This document shows positions 1 to 6,076 of a stretch of 6,169 nucleotides of DNA, in pieces. The number at the start of each line of letters is the position of its first letter. The first letter of the stretch is position 1. Made by a program: the position numbers and the translations under genes. Under the pieces are notes generated by a model. It had not been told where the DNA came from and ran no database searches. It worked only from the letters and a program-made list of their open reading frames with translations. This stretch comes from Flammeovirgaceae bacterium UBA5867. GTDB lineage: Bacteria; Bacteroidota; Bacteroidia; Cytophagales; Cyclobacteriaceae. The DNA is taken from contig DJFR01000022.1 of assembly GCA_002432545.1 (NCBI GenBank), positions 42,792 to 48,960 on the forward strand. Direction: 5' to 3'.

Positions 1-167
1 TGTTCCGGAAATTCAACGCGTATGGAATCCGGAAAGTAATTAACCGCATTGCGTTTGGTTCGGTATATATTTTCATGGCGCCCATGACCTGAGGAATAAT
101 TTACGACCTGCGCATTCAGTTGGTAGGCCAGGATGGAGAGAATAAAAACAAAGCTATAGTATTTCAT
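1..167 (-). CDS. Secreted protein of unknown function, N-terminal part only
   Basis: An open frame starts with ATG at 167-165 and runs off the left edge after 55 codons without a stop. The N-terminus is a typical signal peptide: MKYY, a hydrophobic core (SFVFILSILAYQL, about residues 5-17), then NAQ, giving a likely signal peptidase I cut after Gln20. The visible mature part, from VVNYSSGHGRHENIYR onward, is polar and I do not recognise the family. The product is probably periplasmic or in the outer membrane, but there is too little to say what it does. It lies 110 bases downstream of the putative anti-sigma gene on the same strand, so it may be the third gene of the sigma operon, or it may be transcribed separately from the gap that holds the palindrome. 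No Shine-Dalgarno sequence is seen; the leader is A/T-rich. The signal peptide and the uninterrupted frame to the edge make it likely to be real. Confidence 0.7.
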   Translation of the reverse strand, partial: MKYYSFVFILSILAYQLNAQVVNYSSGHGRHENIYRTKRNAVNYFPDSIRVEFPE

Positions 168-222
168 AAATGTGATGATTTGAATTATTTACGGGTTAAA
201 ATCAGATACAGTGGTGACAGCC

Positions 223-246
223 GAATGTCGTGTGCACATGACATTC
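223..246. repeat. Near-perfect 24-base palindrome in the intergenic gap
   Basis: The arms GAATGTC (223-229) and GACATTC (240-246) are exact reverse complements, and the symmetry continues through the centre (GTGCAC at 232-237). Of 12 base pairs only one, 230 with 239, is not Watson-Crick; it is a G:T wobble in plus-strand RNA and an A:C mismatch in minus-strand RNA. No T-run follows on either side, so it does not look like an intrinsic terminator. It lies 31 bases beyond the stop of the 278-925 gene and 55 bases upstream of the secreted-protein start, which suits an operator for a dimeric regulator. That role is inference. Confidence 0.6.
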
Positions 247-277
247 AATGATGCGTATTGAAAATATAGTTCGAAGG

Positions 278-925
278 TTAATTTATCCTGGCAATGATGA
301 GTTGACTTCCGTCCGGCTCTCCATCGGATGATTTTCCTTTCAGGAACCTGAACCGTTTCTTTTTCTCCTGCTGCGTGAGTAACGCTTGCTCCTGCTGAGG
401 AATTATACCTATAATTACTTTTGGTCGCTTAACGTCATTCTCCGGACTGACTTCATCGTTGATGTTTTCATGAATAGCAGTAGCGACTTCAATCTCTGTA
501 GATGCTTCTGGTATATTTGCACTGTCGGAAGTTGTTGCAGGTAATGCGGAGATATAGGGCTCTTCTTCAATCCTGATTCTCGCATTGTTTTGACTAATGA
601 CTTTTGGGGCAATGTCTTGCTCTATATTTAGCGGTATATTTTTACTTGTTGAAGGTTGTTGGACCTCCTCCGTTGGTTGCAGGTGTACTGGATTCTCGTT
701 CGCTATCGTTTTGTCTGGTATAGCGGTTGTGCGTTGGTGTGTATATATTCCTGCCAGTATCGCTATCATTAATGATGCAGCAATAGAGAAATATACCGTC
801 CGCCTGGATCGCGTGCTTCGGTTGATCTCCATACGCGCCCACAATTCTTCCTTACCCCAACGGACCGGGTATTGTTCGGCCTCATATACTTTCAGGCGAA
901 TGTTTTTTTCAAAGTCAGGTTCCAT
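278..925 (-). CDS. Single-pass membrane protein, putative anti-sigma factor or sigma-associated regulator
   Basis: The 215-residue product has a short cytoplasmic N-terminus (residues 1-41) with a conserved-looking WGKEELWARM segment (23-32), one membrane segment (about 42-60) after an arginine cluster (SRSRR), and a long low-complexity tail rich in Pro, Thr, Glu and Asn. It ends in a basic patch (KKKRFRFLKGK, about 188-198) and a final IIARIN. This layout and the position directly after an ECF sigma gene fit the Bacteroidota anti-sigma-like membrane proteins. There is no HxxxCxxC zinc motif and no cysteine at all, so it is not a classical ZAS anti-sigma factor, and there is no FecR-like domain. 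The ATG at 925 overlaps the sigma stop by 11 bases and has AAGAAGGA 7 bases upstream, which supports this start and translational coupling. Binding to the sigma factor is inferred from context only. Confidence 0.8.
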   Translation of the reverse strand: MEPDFEKNIRLKVYEAEQYPVRWGKEELWARMEINRSTRSRRTVYFSIAASLMIAILAGIYTHQRTTAIPDKTIANENPVHLQPTEEVQQPSTSKNIPLNIEQDIAPKVISQNNARIRIEEEPYISALPATTSDSANIPEASTEIEVATAIHENINDEVSPENDVKRPKVIIGIIPQQEQALLTQQEKKKRFRFLKGKSSDGEPDGSQLIIARIN

Positions 926-1496
926 AATGATATCCTTCTTGCGTGAGTATTTTCTTTAAGAGTGCTTTGGCTTTTAACAGCTGCGATCGCGAAGTGCTTT
1001 CACTTATATCAAGCATGGCAGCGACCTCTGCATGATTATAGCCTTCCACCACAACCAGGTTAAACACGGTACGGTAGCCCGTAGGTAATTGTGCGATGAG
1101 TTGATAAACATCTTCCGCTTCCTGCTCGCTGAAAGCATGCAGGTCGGGTTCCGGCAGCGAAGCATCCAGGCTTTCCGTCAGGTTGAAGTTGTGTCTTCGT
1201 CTCAGCCACATCAGCGATTCATTCACCACAATCCTGCGCATCCATCCTTCGGTGCTGCCCGCTCCCTGGTAAATAAAGTTGTTCAGACCACGGAAGATCT
1301 TCGTAAAGGCTGTCATCAAAACATCTTCAGCATCGGCATCACTTCGTATGTATCGATAGGCCAGCCGGTACAATCGGTCGGCATAGTGTGTATACAATTG
1401 CTGCTGCGCCTTGCCGTTGCCTTGCTTACATTTTTTAACGAGGTCTTCTTCAGTCAAGCGGTTTGGGGGTTGTGGTTTTATAGATAGAAATGCCAT
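915..1496 (-). CDS. ECF-type RNA polymerase sigma factor (sigma-70 family)
   Basis: The 193-residue product has the two-domain layout of an ECF sigma factor. Region 2 spans about residues 15-101, with the core-binding segment DAEDVLMTAFTKIFRGL (55-71) and the -10-recognising helix around WMRRIVVNESLMWLRRR (85-101). A short acidic linker follows (about 102-124). Region 4 (about 127-185) starts with QLIAQLPTGYRTVFNLVV and has the helix-turn-helix NHAEVAAMLDISESTSRSQL (154-173) for -35 binding. The length is normal for the family. It should direct RNA polymerase to a small regulon, probably envelope-related, under control of the overlapping downstream membrane protein. The ATG at 1496 is the first and only good start before region 2; it has only GAAG directly upstream. 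A TTG at codon 14 is a poorer alternative. The regulon and the inducing signal cannot be read from the sequence. Confidence 0.95.
   Translation of the reverse strand: MAFLSIKPQPPNRLTEEDLVKKCKQGNGKAQQQLYTHYADRLYRLAYRYIRSDADAEDVLMTAFTKIFRGLNNFIYQGAGSTEGWMRRIVVNESLMWLRRRHNFNLTESLDASLPEPDLHAFSEQEAEDVYQLIAQLPTGYRTVFNLVVVEGYNHAEVAAMLDISESTSRSQLLKAKALLKKILTQEGYHYGT
933..940 (-). promoter_or_regulatory. Shine-Dalgarno sequence for the putative anti-sigma gene
   Basis: On the minus strand AAGAAGGA lies 7 bases before the ATG at 925-923, inside the last codons of the sigma gene. It fixes the start of the downstream gene and is unusual here, because the other genes in the window have no recognisable Shine-Dalgarno sequence at their starts. 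Confidence 0.55.
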
Positions 1497-1594
1497 CTTC
1501 GCAGCGGTCGTTGCCTGACCCTGTGAATTTTTTTAAGGATGCTACCGGAGCAGGCAAAAGTTTTATGGGGCAGGAGGAAGCGGCCGTTAGTCAA

Positions 1595-1623
1595 ATTATA
1601 GGCACTACGGTGAATGAATAACC
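1595..1623 (-). promoter_or_regulatory. Possible promoter of the sigma operon
   Basis: On the minus strand TATAAT (1600-1595) is preceded, 17 bases upstream, by GGTTAT (1623-1618), a weak -35. The overlapping TAATTTG (1598-1592) is also close to the Bacteroidota -7 motif TAnnTTTG, but one spacer base short. The leader to the sigma ATG would be about 90 bases. This is a tentative call by eye in the 151-base divergent region (1497-1647), where I see no RNA gene or terminator. Confidence 0.2.
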
Positions 1624-1647
1624 GTTTAACTATTAACTTTATCGCTG

Positions 1648-3642
1648 ATGAATTTTTTATATCCTTCTTTTCTGTGGGCGCTGGGTGTGCTGTCTATTCC
1701 GATCATCATTCACCTTTTTAATTTCCGCAGAACTACCAGGATCTATTTTTCCAATAACCGTTTTTTGAAGCAGGTAAAGGAAGCAACCACTGCCAGGCGC
1801 AGACTGAAGCATTATCTTATCCTGGCTTCACGCTTGTTGTTCCTGTTCTTTCTGGTGATCACGTTTTGCCAGCCGATCATTCCGGCTAAAAATCAATTGA
1901 CCAACGACCATGCTATTGTTTTATACCTCGATAACTCGCAGAGCATGTCGGCTCAGATGGAAGATAAAGTGCGCGGCCTCGATGCAGGAGTTGCCTTTGT
2001 AAAAAATGTTGTATCACTGTTTCCGCCCGACACACGGTATAAATTGATCACCAATGATTTTGCACCGTTCTCGAATTCATTCAAAACAAAATCAGAAATA
2101 CTGGATCTGCTTACACAAGTTCGCCTCTCTCCGGTAAGTCGCACCATGCAGGAAGTAACAGACCGCATTCGCCAGCAAAGTGCTGCGCACGATCGTGAAG
2201 TATTCTGGATATCAGACTTTCAGAAATCAACATCCGGTACTATACCTGCAAAGCTCGACTCGGCAACGCAGTGGCATTTGGTGCCGATTCACTTTGCACC
2301 GCTGTCGAATATATTTATCGACTCAGCGTATCTCGAAAACCCGTTTGCTGCGAGTGGCGAAAAAAATGTATTGCGTGTTAAAGTACGCAACGATGGTAAG
2401 CGCGATGTCGATCAACTCAGTCTCAAGCTCACCATTAACAATATACAATCCGGTGCCGGAACATTGGATGTACCACAGGGTGGTGTTGCCGAAACTACAT
2501 TTGATCTCGCCACGGGTTTAACCGGATTAAACAAAGCGAGAATAACATTTAATGACTTCCCGGTAAGCTTCGATAACGAATTTTTCTTCGCGTTGAATTT
2601 TACCGACAAAATCAAAATAGTAGAAATCAAGAAAGACAATGAGCCCACACCGATAGAGAAAGTATATGGCAATAAGCTTGTTTTCAGTTATCATGGTTTT
2701 GCCGTGAGTAACTTTAACTATAACGAACTGGCACAGGCTGATCTCGTAGTTGTCAACGGACTGAATACTGTCGATCCTTCATTAACCAATGCACTGCTGG
2801 ACTATATCAATAAAGGCGGCACATTGTTACTTGCTCCCGGTACACAACCGGATGTAAACAGCCTGAAGAACCTGGCGCAGGTAGGATTGAATGCAGCACC
2901 CAAAGGTGAACTTGCAGACCTGGACCGTCCTGATTTTTCAAACCCGTTTTTTGAAAATGTGTTTGAAGAGAAGTCGGTTTCACTGGCTATGCCAAAGGCT
3001 GCCCGCGTAATCGACTGGGGAAATGATCGGTCTGCTATACTTCGTTTTAAAAATGATCAGCCGTTTCTCTCGCTGTTTAATCGTGGTGGTAAAGTATATA
3101 TACTGGCCAGTGCATTGGAGCGCGACTTTACTGATTTTCACCAGCATGCGTTATTCGTACCGGTAATGTATCGCATCGCTGCCAGTGCCCGCAGAAATGA
3201 AACGAAACATTACTATACCCTGCGCGAGAATTTAATTACCCTACGATTGGATAGTATAAAAAATGATGAACCGCTAAAGCTTGTCGGCAAAGAAGAAGTT
3301 ATACCGGGGCAGCGTAAAGTGGGCGACCGCGTATTTATGGAAGTTCCGAAATTCTCGATCGAGCAAGGCTTCTATAAAATCGCATCGCAGCGTGATACGA
3401 TCGGTCTACTCGCTTTTAACCTGGACAAGGAGGAATCGCTTATGGATCAATACTCCGGAGAAGAAGTTAAGACAATGGCTGGTGGCGGAGATAACATCAG
3501 CATTTTTACGGCATCAACATCCGAAACTTTCAGCAACGAAATAAAGGAGCGATATTTGGGCACGCCCTTGTGGAAGTATGCATTGCTGCTGGCACTGCTC
3601 TTCATCGTAACGGAAATTTTACTGATCCGTTTTTTGAAGTAG
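1648..3642 (+). CDS. BatA-domain membrane protein with a von Willebrand factor A domain
   Basis: The 664-residue product begins with the BatA-type N-terminal double-membrane domain: FLYPSFLWALGVLSIPIIIHLFNFRR (membrane segment about 5-24, then a basic turn) and a second membrane segment at about 56-76. A VWA domain follows (about 88-215) with an intact metal-ion-dependent adhesion site: D95-N-S97-Q-S99, a likely Thr166, and a downstream Asp190. Next come a beta-rich region at about 236-318 (VLRVKVRNDGKRDVDQLSLK, CARDB-like in appearance) and a segment resembling a class I glutamine amidotransferase fold at about 362-400 (ADLVVVNG, then INKGGTLLLAPG). A C-terminal membrane helix covers about 641-660. 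Most of the protein is probably periplasmic, where the VWA domain would bind a protein ligand through a divalent metal. No Shine-Dalgarno sequence is present. No MoxR ATPase or other Bat gene lies next to it, so it is a stand-alone relative, not a member of a classical bat operon. Confidence 0.92.
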   Translation: MNFLYPSFLWALGVLSIPIIIHLFNFRRTTRIYFSNNRFLKQVKEATTARRRLKHYLILASRLLFLFFLVITFCQPIIPAKNQLTNDHAIVLYLDNSQSMSAQMEDKVRGLDAGVAFVKNVVSLFPPDTRYKLITNDFAPFSNSFKTKSEILDLLTQVRLSPVSRTMQEVTDRIRQQSAAHDREVFWISDFQKSTSGTIPAKLDSATQWHLVPIHFAPLSNIFIDSAYLENPFAASGEKNVLRVKVRNDGKRDVDQLSLKLTINNIQSGAGTLDVPQGGVAETTFDLATGLTGLNKARITFNDFPVSFDNEFFFALNFTDKIKIVEIKKDNEPTPIEKVYGNKLVFSYHGFAVSNFNYNELAQADLVVVNGLNTVDPSLTNALLDYINKGGTLLLAPGTQPDVNSLKNLAQVGLNAAPKGELADLDRPDFSNPFFENVFEEKSVSLAMPKAARVIDWGNDRSAILRFKNDQPFLSLFNRGGKVYILASALERDFTDFHQHALFVPVMYRIAASARRNETKHYYTLRENLITLRLDSIKNDEPLKLVGKEEVIPGQRKVGDRVFMEVPKFSIEQGFYKIASQRDTIGLLAFNLDKEESLMDQYSGEEVKTMAGGGDNISIFTASTSETFSNEIKERYLGTPLWKYALLLALLFIVTEILLIRFLK

Positions 3643-3682
3643 CAAATTTTTATCTGGCGCTCGAAATGCCTGACCCACACAC

Positions 3683-3717
3683 AGCTAGAGGCTGGAAGCT
3701 GGCAACTAGAAGCTTTA
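3683..3717. repeat. Imperfect heptamer tandem repeat in the intergenic gap
   Basis: Five consecutive 7-base units can be read: AGCTAGA, GGCTGGA, AGCTGGC, AACTAGA and AGCTTTA, with consensus roughly AGCTRGA. The last unit is degenerate. It fills most of the 91-base gap between the BatA/VWA gene and the dihydroorotase-like gene. I see no other copy in the window. Heptanucleotide repeats of this general kind are known as dispersed elements in other bacteria; whether this is a dispersed family in this genome cannot be seen here. Confidence 0.6.
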
Positions 3718-3733
3718 ACACTATATATAAGCG

Positions 3734-4993
3734 ATGAAAATTCTGATACAAAACGCTGAAATACTTGATCCCAATTCCCCCTTTCATCAAAAAGAAAAAA
3801 ATGTATTAATCAACAACGGCCGTATAGCGGAGATAGGTGATAAAAATTACACGGCCGATAAAATTATAAAGGCCGATGGCATGAAGCTGTCTACCGGCTG
3901 GTTTGATCTGGGCACGTATGTAGGCGACCCCGGACTGGAGCATAAGGAAGATCTGGATTCTGTTTCCAAGGCTGCAGCAGGAGGAGGGTTTACCGAAATC
4001 GCGGTGCTGCCCAATACATCGCCTTCCATACAGACTAAAAATGAAGTAAGCTATATTACGCGTGGCAACGATACACGCCTGGTAGAGATCCATGCCATGG
4101 CTGCTGTTACAAAAAATAATAAAGGCGAAGATCTTACCGAAATGATAGACCTGCACGAAGCGGGTGCTATAGCCTTTACCGATGGACTAAAGCCTATATG
4201 GCATACAGATATTTTACTAAAGGCTCTTCAGTACCTGCAGAAATTCAACGGAGTACTCATCGATCATCCGGAAGATGTATGGCTGAATATGTTTGGCCAG
4301 ATGCACGAAGGTATTAACAGCACGATGCTCGGCTTGAAAGGTATGCCGCGTATTGCCGAGGATATTATGGTAAGCAAGAATCTTGAACTTCTGGGCTATG
4401 CCGGAGGCCGCCTGCACATGGCGAGACTATCTTCCGGTAAAGCGATAGACCTGATACGTGCTGCTAAAAAGAAACTGAATGTGAGCTGTGATATAGCGGC
4501 TTATCAACCGTTGCTGGATGACAGTTACCTGGCAGACTTCGATACGAATTACAAAGTAAACCCGCCCTTGCGCGAGAAGGTTGATAACGATGCATTGATC
4601 AAAGGATTGAAAGACGGAACGATCGATATAATCTGCTCTGGACATTTACCACACGAAGACGAAAGTAAAGAACTGGAGTTTGATCTTGCAGACTTCGGAA
4701 TAATCAATCTGCAAACGTTCGGTGCTAACCTCGTTTCATTATCAAAATCGGTGGAGTGGAGTGTATTGCTGGAGAAAGTAACGGTAAATCCGCGCAAGCT
4801 GCTGAATCTCGAAATGCCACGCATCGATGTAGAAGAGAAAGCAAACCTCACGCTCTTCGATCCGGAACGCGTGTGGACGTTGGATGAAAAAACAAACTTG
4901 TCGAAATCGAAGAACTCGCCCTGGTACGGTAAGGAAGTTACCGGTAAAGTAGTGGCGGTGTTCAATAATAATAAACAGCGGATAGAGGATTGA
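3734..4993 (+). CDS. Dihydroorotase-family protein, probably catalytically inactive (PyrC-like pseudoenzyme)
   Basis: The 419-residue length and the motif order match class I dihydroorotases of the amidohydrolase superfamily: an N-terminal small beta domain (1-50), GDPGLEHKED (64-73), AAGGGFTEIAVLPNTSPSI (81-99), HPED (178-181), YKVNPPLR (273-280), GHLPHEDESK (303-312) and a C-terminal DGxKANLTLFD-like strand (about 365-376). The catalytic set is broken. The usual DxHxHLREPG reads D58-L-G-T-Y-V-G-D-P-G, so both metal histidines and the substrate arginine are gone. The HICHVST-type histidine is Arg231, and the catalytic Asp of the TDHAPH motif is Gly303. Asp150 and His178 remain. It is therefore unlikely to perform the dihydroorotase reaction. 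In Pseudomonas an inactive homologue (PyrC') helps assemble aspartate transcarbamoylase, which is one possible role. The start at 3734 follows an A/T-rich leader without a Shine-Dalgarno sequence. Automatic annotation would probably call it dihydroorotase. Confidence 0.9.
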   Translation: MKILIQNAEILDPNSPFHQKEKNVLINNGRIAEIGDKNYTADKIIKADGMKLSTGWFDLGTYVGDPGLEHKEDLDSVSKAAAGGGFTEIAVLPNTSPSIQTKNEVSYITRGNDTRLVEIHAMAAVTKNNKGEDLTEMIDLHEAGAIAFTDGLKPIWHTDILLKALQYLQKFNGVLIDHPEDVWLNMFGQMHEGINSTMLGLKGMPRIAEDIMVSKNLELLGYAGGRLHMARLSSGKAIDLIRAAKKKLNVSCDIAAYQPLLDDSYLADFDTNYKVNPPLREKVDNDALIKGLKDGTIDIICSGHLPHEDESKELEFDLADFGIINLQTFGANLVSLSKSVEWSVLLEKVTVNPRKLLNLEMPRIDVEEKANLTLFDPERVWTLDEKTNLSKSKNSPWYGKEVTGKVVAVFNNNKQRIED

Positions 4994-5024
4994 TTCCTTC
5001 TGTCCAATATAGGTATACGAAAAA

Positions 5025-5552
5025 ATGAATCGATCTCCCTTATTAAAAATATCCATTCGCTACGGGCTCGTTGCCGGGTTACTCACCTTTATTTTATTGG
5101 TAGTACTATATTATATAGGTACACATCCGTTGCTGATAGCGCCTTACCTGGATTTTAGAATTTTACTTTTTGGTATCTTTATTTTTTTTGCATTAAAAGA
5201 AGTTCGCGACTATTACCAGCATGGCGAACTATATTTCTGGCAGGGTATGATCGGTGCCGGCATTGTAGTATTACTGGCTGATGTTATTGCATCTATAGGC
5301 GTTACAATTTTTGGAAGTATAGAGACAGAATTTATAGCCTCCTATGTTAAGGAGATGATACAATACCTCAATACTTTTTCGAAGGAGGATATTGAGCGGA
5401 TAGGAAAAGAAGTTTTTGAGCGTAATTTAGAGCAGTTACCTACGACTAACATTTCGGTCTTGGCAGTTACCTACTTTGTGCAGGGACTCTCCATAGGCTT
5501 TTTTGTTAGTATAATCCTTTCAGTAATTCTAAGAAGACAACCCAAAAACTAA
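5025..5552 (+). CDS. DUF4199-type integral membrane protein (first of two)
   Basis: The 175-residue product has four predicted membrane segments at about residues 13-31, 42-59, 73-97 and 143-168. The first is introduced by IRYGLVAG, and a conserved-looking cytoplasmic turn KEVRDYYQHGELYFWQG (58-74) sits between segments 2 and 3. A polar amphipathic stretch of about 40 residues (about 100-140, with KEDIERIGKEVFERN) lies between segments 3 and 4. This pattern is that of DUF4199, a Bacteroidota membrane family with no established function. The gene starts 31 bases after the dihydroorotase-like stop and ends 6 bases before its paralogue, so it is probably co-transcribed with both. The ATG at 5025 follows GAAAAA with no Shine-Dalgarno sequence. 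Confidence 0.88.
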   Translation: MNRSPLLKISIRYGLVAGLLTFILLVVLYYIGTHPLLIAPYLDFRILLFGIFIFFALKEVRDYYQHGELYFWQGMIGAGIVVLLADVIASIGVTIFGSIETEFIASYVKEMIQYLNTFSKEDIERIGKEVFERNLEQLPTTNISVLAVTYFVQGLSIGFFVSIILSVILRRQPKN

Positions 5553-5558
5553 AACTCT

Positions 5559-6074
5559 ATGGAAGAAAATGTAACACCTCTATCTACACGCTCAGTTGGT
5601 TTAAAGTATGGTTTACTATCTACGCTTGTAGGCGTAGCGTTATTTCTGATATCAGCAATTGCAGGCTTGAATCCTTTTCAGGGAGTATTGAATTGGGTAG
5701 GTCTGGCGATAACGGTTGTACTGATGTTTCTGGCGCAAAAGAATTTTAAAGATAATGGCGATGGATTTATGTCGTATGGGCAGGGCGTTGGAATCGGCTT
5801 TTGGTTCGTGCTGATATCGACAATAATTTCAATTGCTGTCATGTTTGTATATGTGAGTTTTATCGACAATGCTCCTATGGAGTTATTCTACGAAGAGCAG
5901 GCTTTGAAAATGGAAGAACAAGGACAGAACGACCAGGCTATCGAGATTGCTATGGAATGGACTCGTAAGTTGTTCTGGATCTTTGCAGTTATAGGAAGTA
6001 TTTTCTGGGGAATGATAATCGCGTTAATTTTGACCATCTTTACGCAGAAGAAACATCCTGAACCGACATTTTAA
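5559..6074 (+). CDS. DUF4199-type integral membrane protein (second of two)
   Basis: The 171-residue product shares its plan with the preceding protein: LKYGLLSTL at the first membrane segment (about 17-36), a second segment at 42-59, the turn QKNFKDNGDGFMSYGQG (60-76), which aligns with KEVRDYYQHGELYFWQG of the neighbour, a third segment at 75-100, a polar loop (about 101-134, ALKMEEQGQNDQAIEIAMEW) and a fourth segment at 137-162. The two are divergent paralogues, probably from an old tandem duplication, and may form a heteromeric membrane complex; that is inference. The function of the family is not known. The start lies 6 bases after the previous stop and the gene ends 2 bases before the glycosyltransferase ATG, which points to one operon. 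Confidence 0.9.
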   Translation: MEENVTPLSTRSVGLKYGLLSTLVGVALFLISAIAGLNPFQGVLNWVGLAITVVLMFLAQKNFKDNGDGFMSYGQGVGIGFWFVLISTIISIAVMFVYVSFIDNAPMELFYEEQALKMEEQGQNDQAIEIAMEWTRKLFWIFAVIGSIFWGMIIALILTIFTQKKHPEPTF

Positions 6075-6076
6075 AC

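Noticed and set aside
597..959. Plus-strand open frame of 120 codons opposite the putative anti-sigma gene.
   Set aside because: It is antisense to a gene with a supported start, coupling to the sigma gene and a sensible membrane topology; the translation resembles no family I know.
1089..1487. Plus-strand open frame of 132 codons opposite the sigma factor gene.
   Set aside because: The sigma factor is clearly recognisable on the other strand; this is a shadow frame.
1572..1577. AGGAGG on the plus strand in the divergent intergenic region.
   Set aside because: No start codon follows at a workable distance; it lies within a chance open frame and is probably coincidental.
1490..1621. Plus-strand open frame of 43 codons (MPSSQRSLPDPVNFFKDA...) filling most of the divergent intergenic region.
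   Set aside because: A frame this short is expected by chance, it has no Shine-Dalgarno sequence, overlaps the sigma start in antisense, and its GAGKS does not complete a Walker A motif.
1634..1641. TAACTTTA, close to the Bacteroidota -7 motif TAnnTTTG, just upstream of the BatA/VWA gene.
   Set aside because: It lies only 6 bases before the ATG and no TTTG or TTG is found at the expected distance upstream.
3643..3682. Possible terminator after the BatA/VWA gene because of a T-run (about 3646-3651).
   Set aside because: No stem-forming inverted repeat precedes the T-run.
4549..5007. Minus-strand open frame of 152 codons, rich in Ser, Phe and Arg, opposite the end of the dihydroorotase-like gene.
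   Set aside because: The composition is typical of an antisense shadow and the plus-strand gene has clear family motifs.
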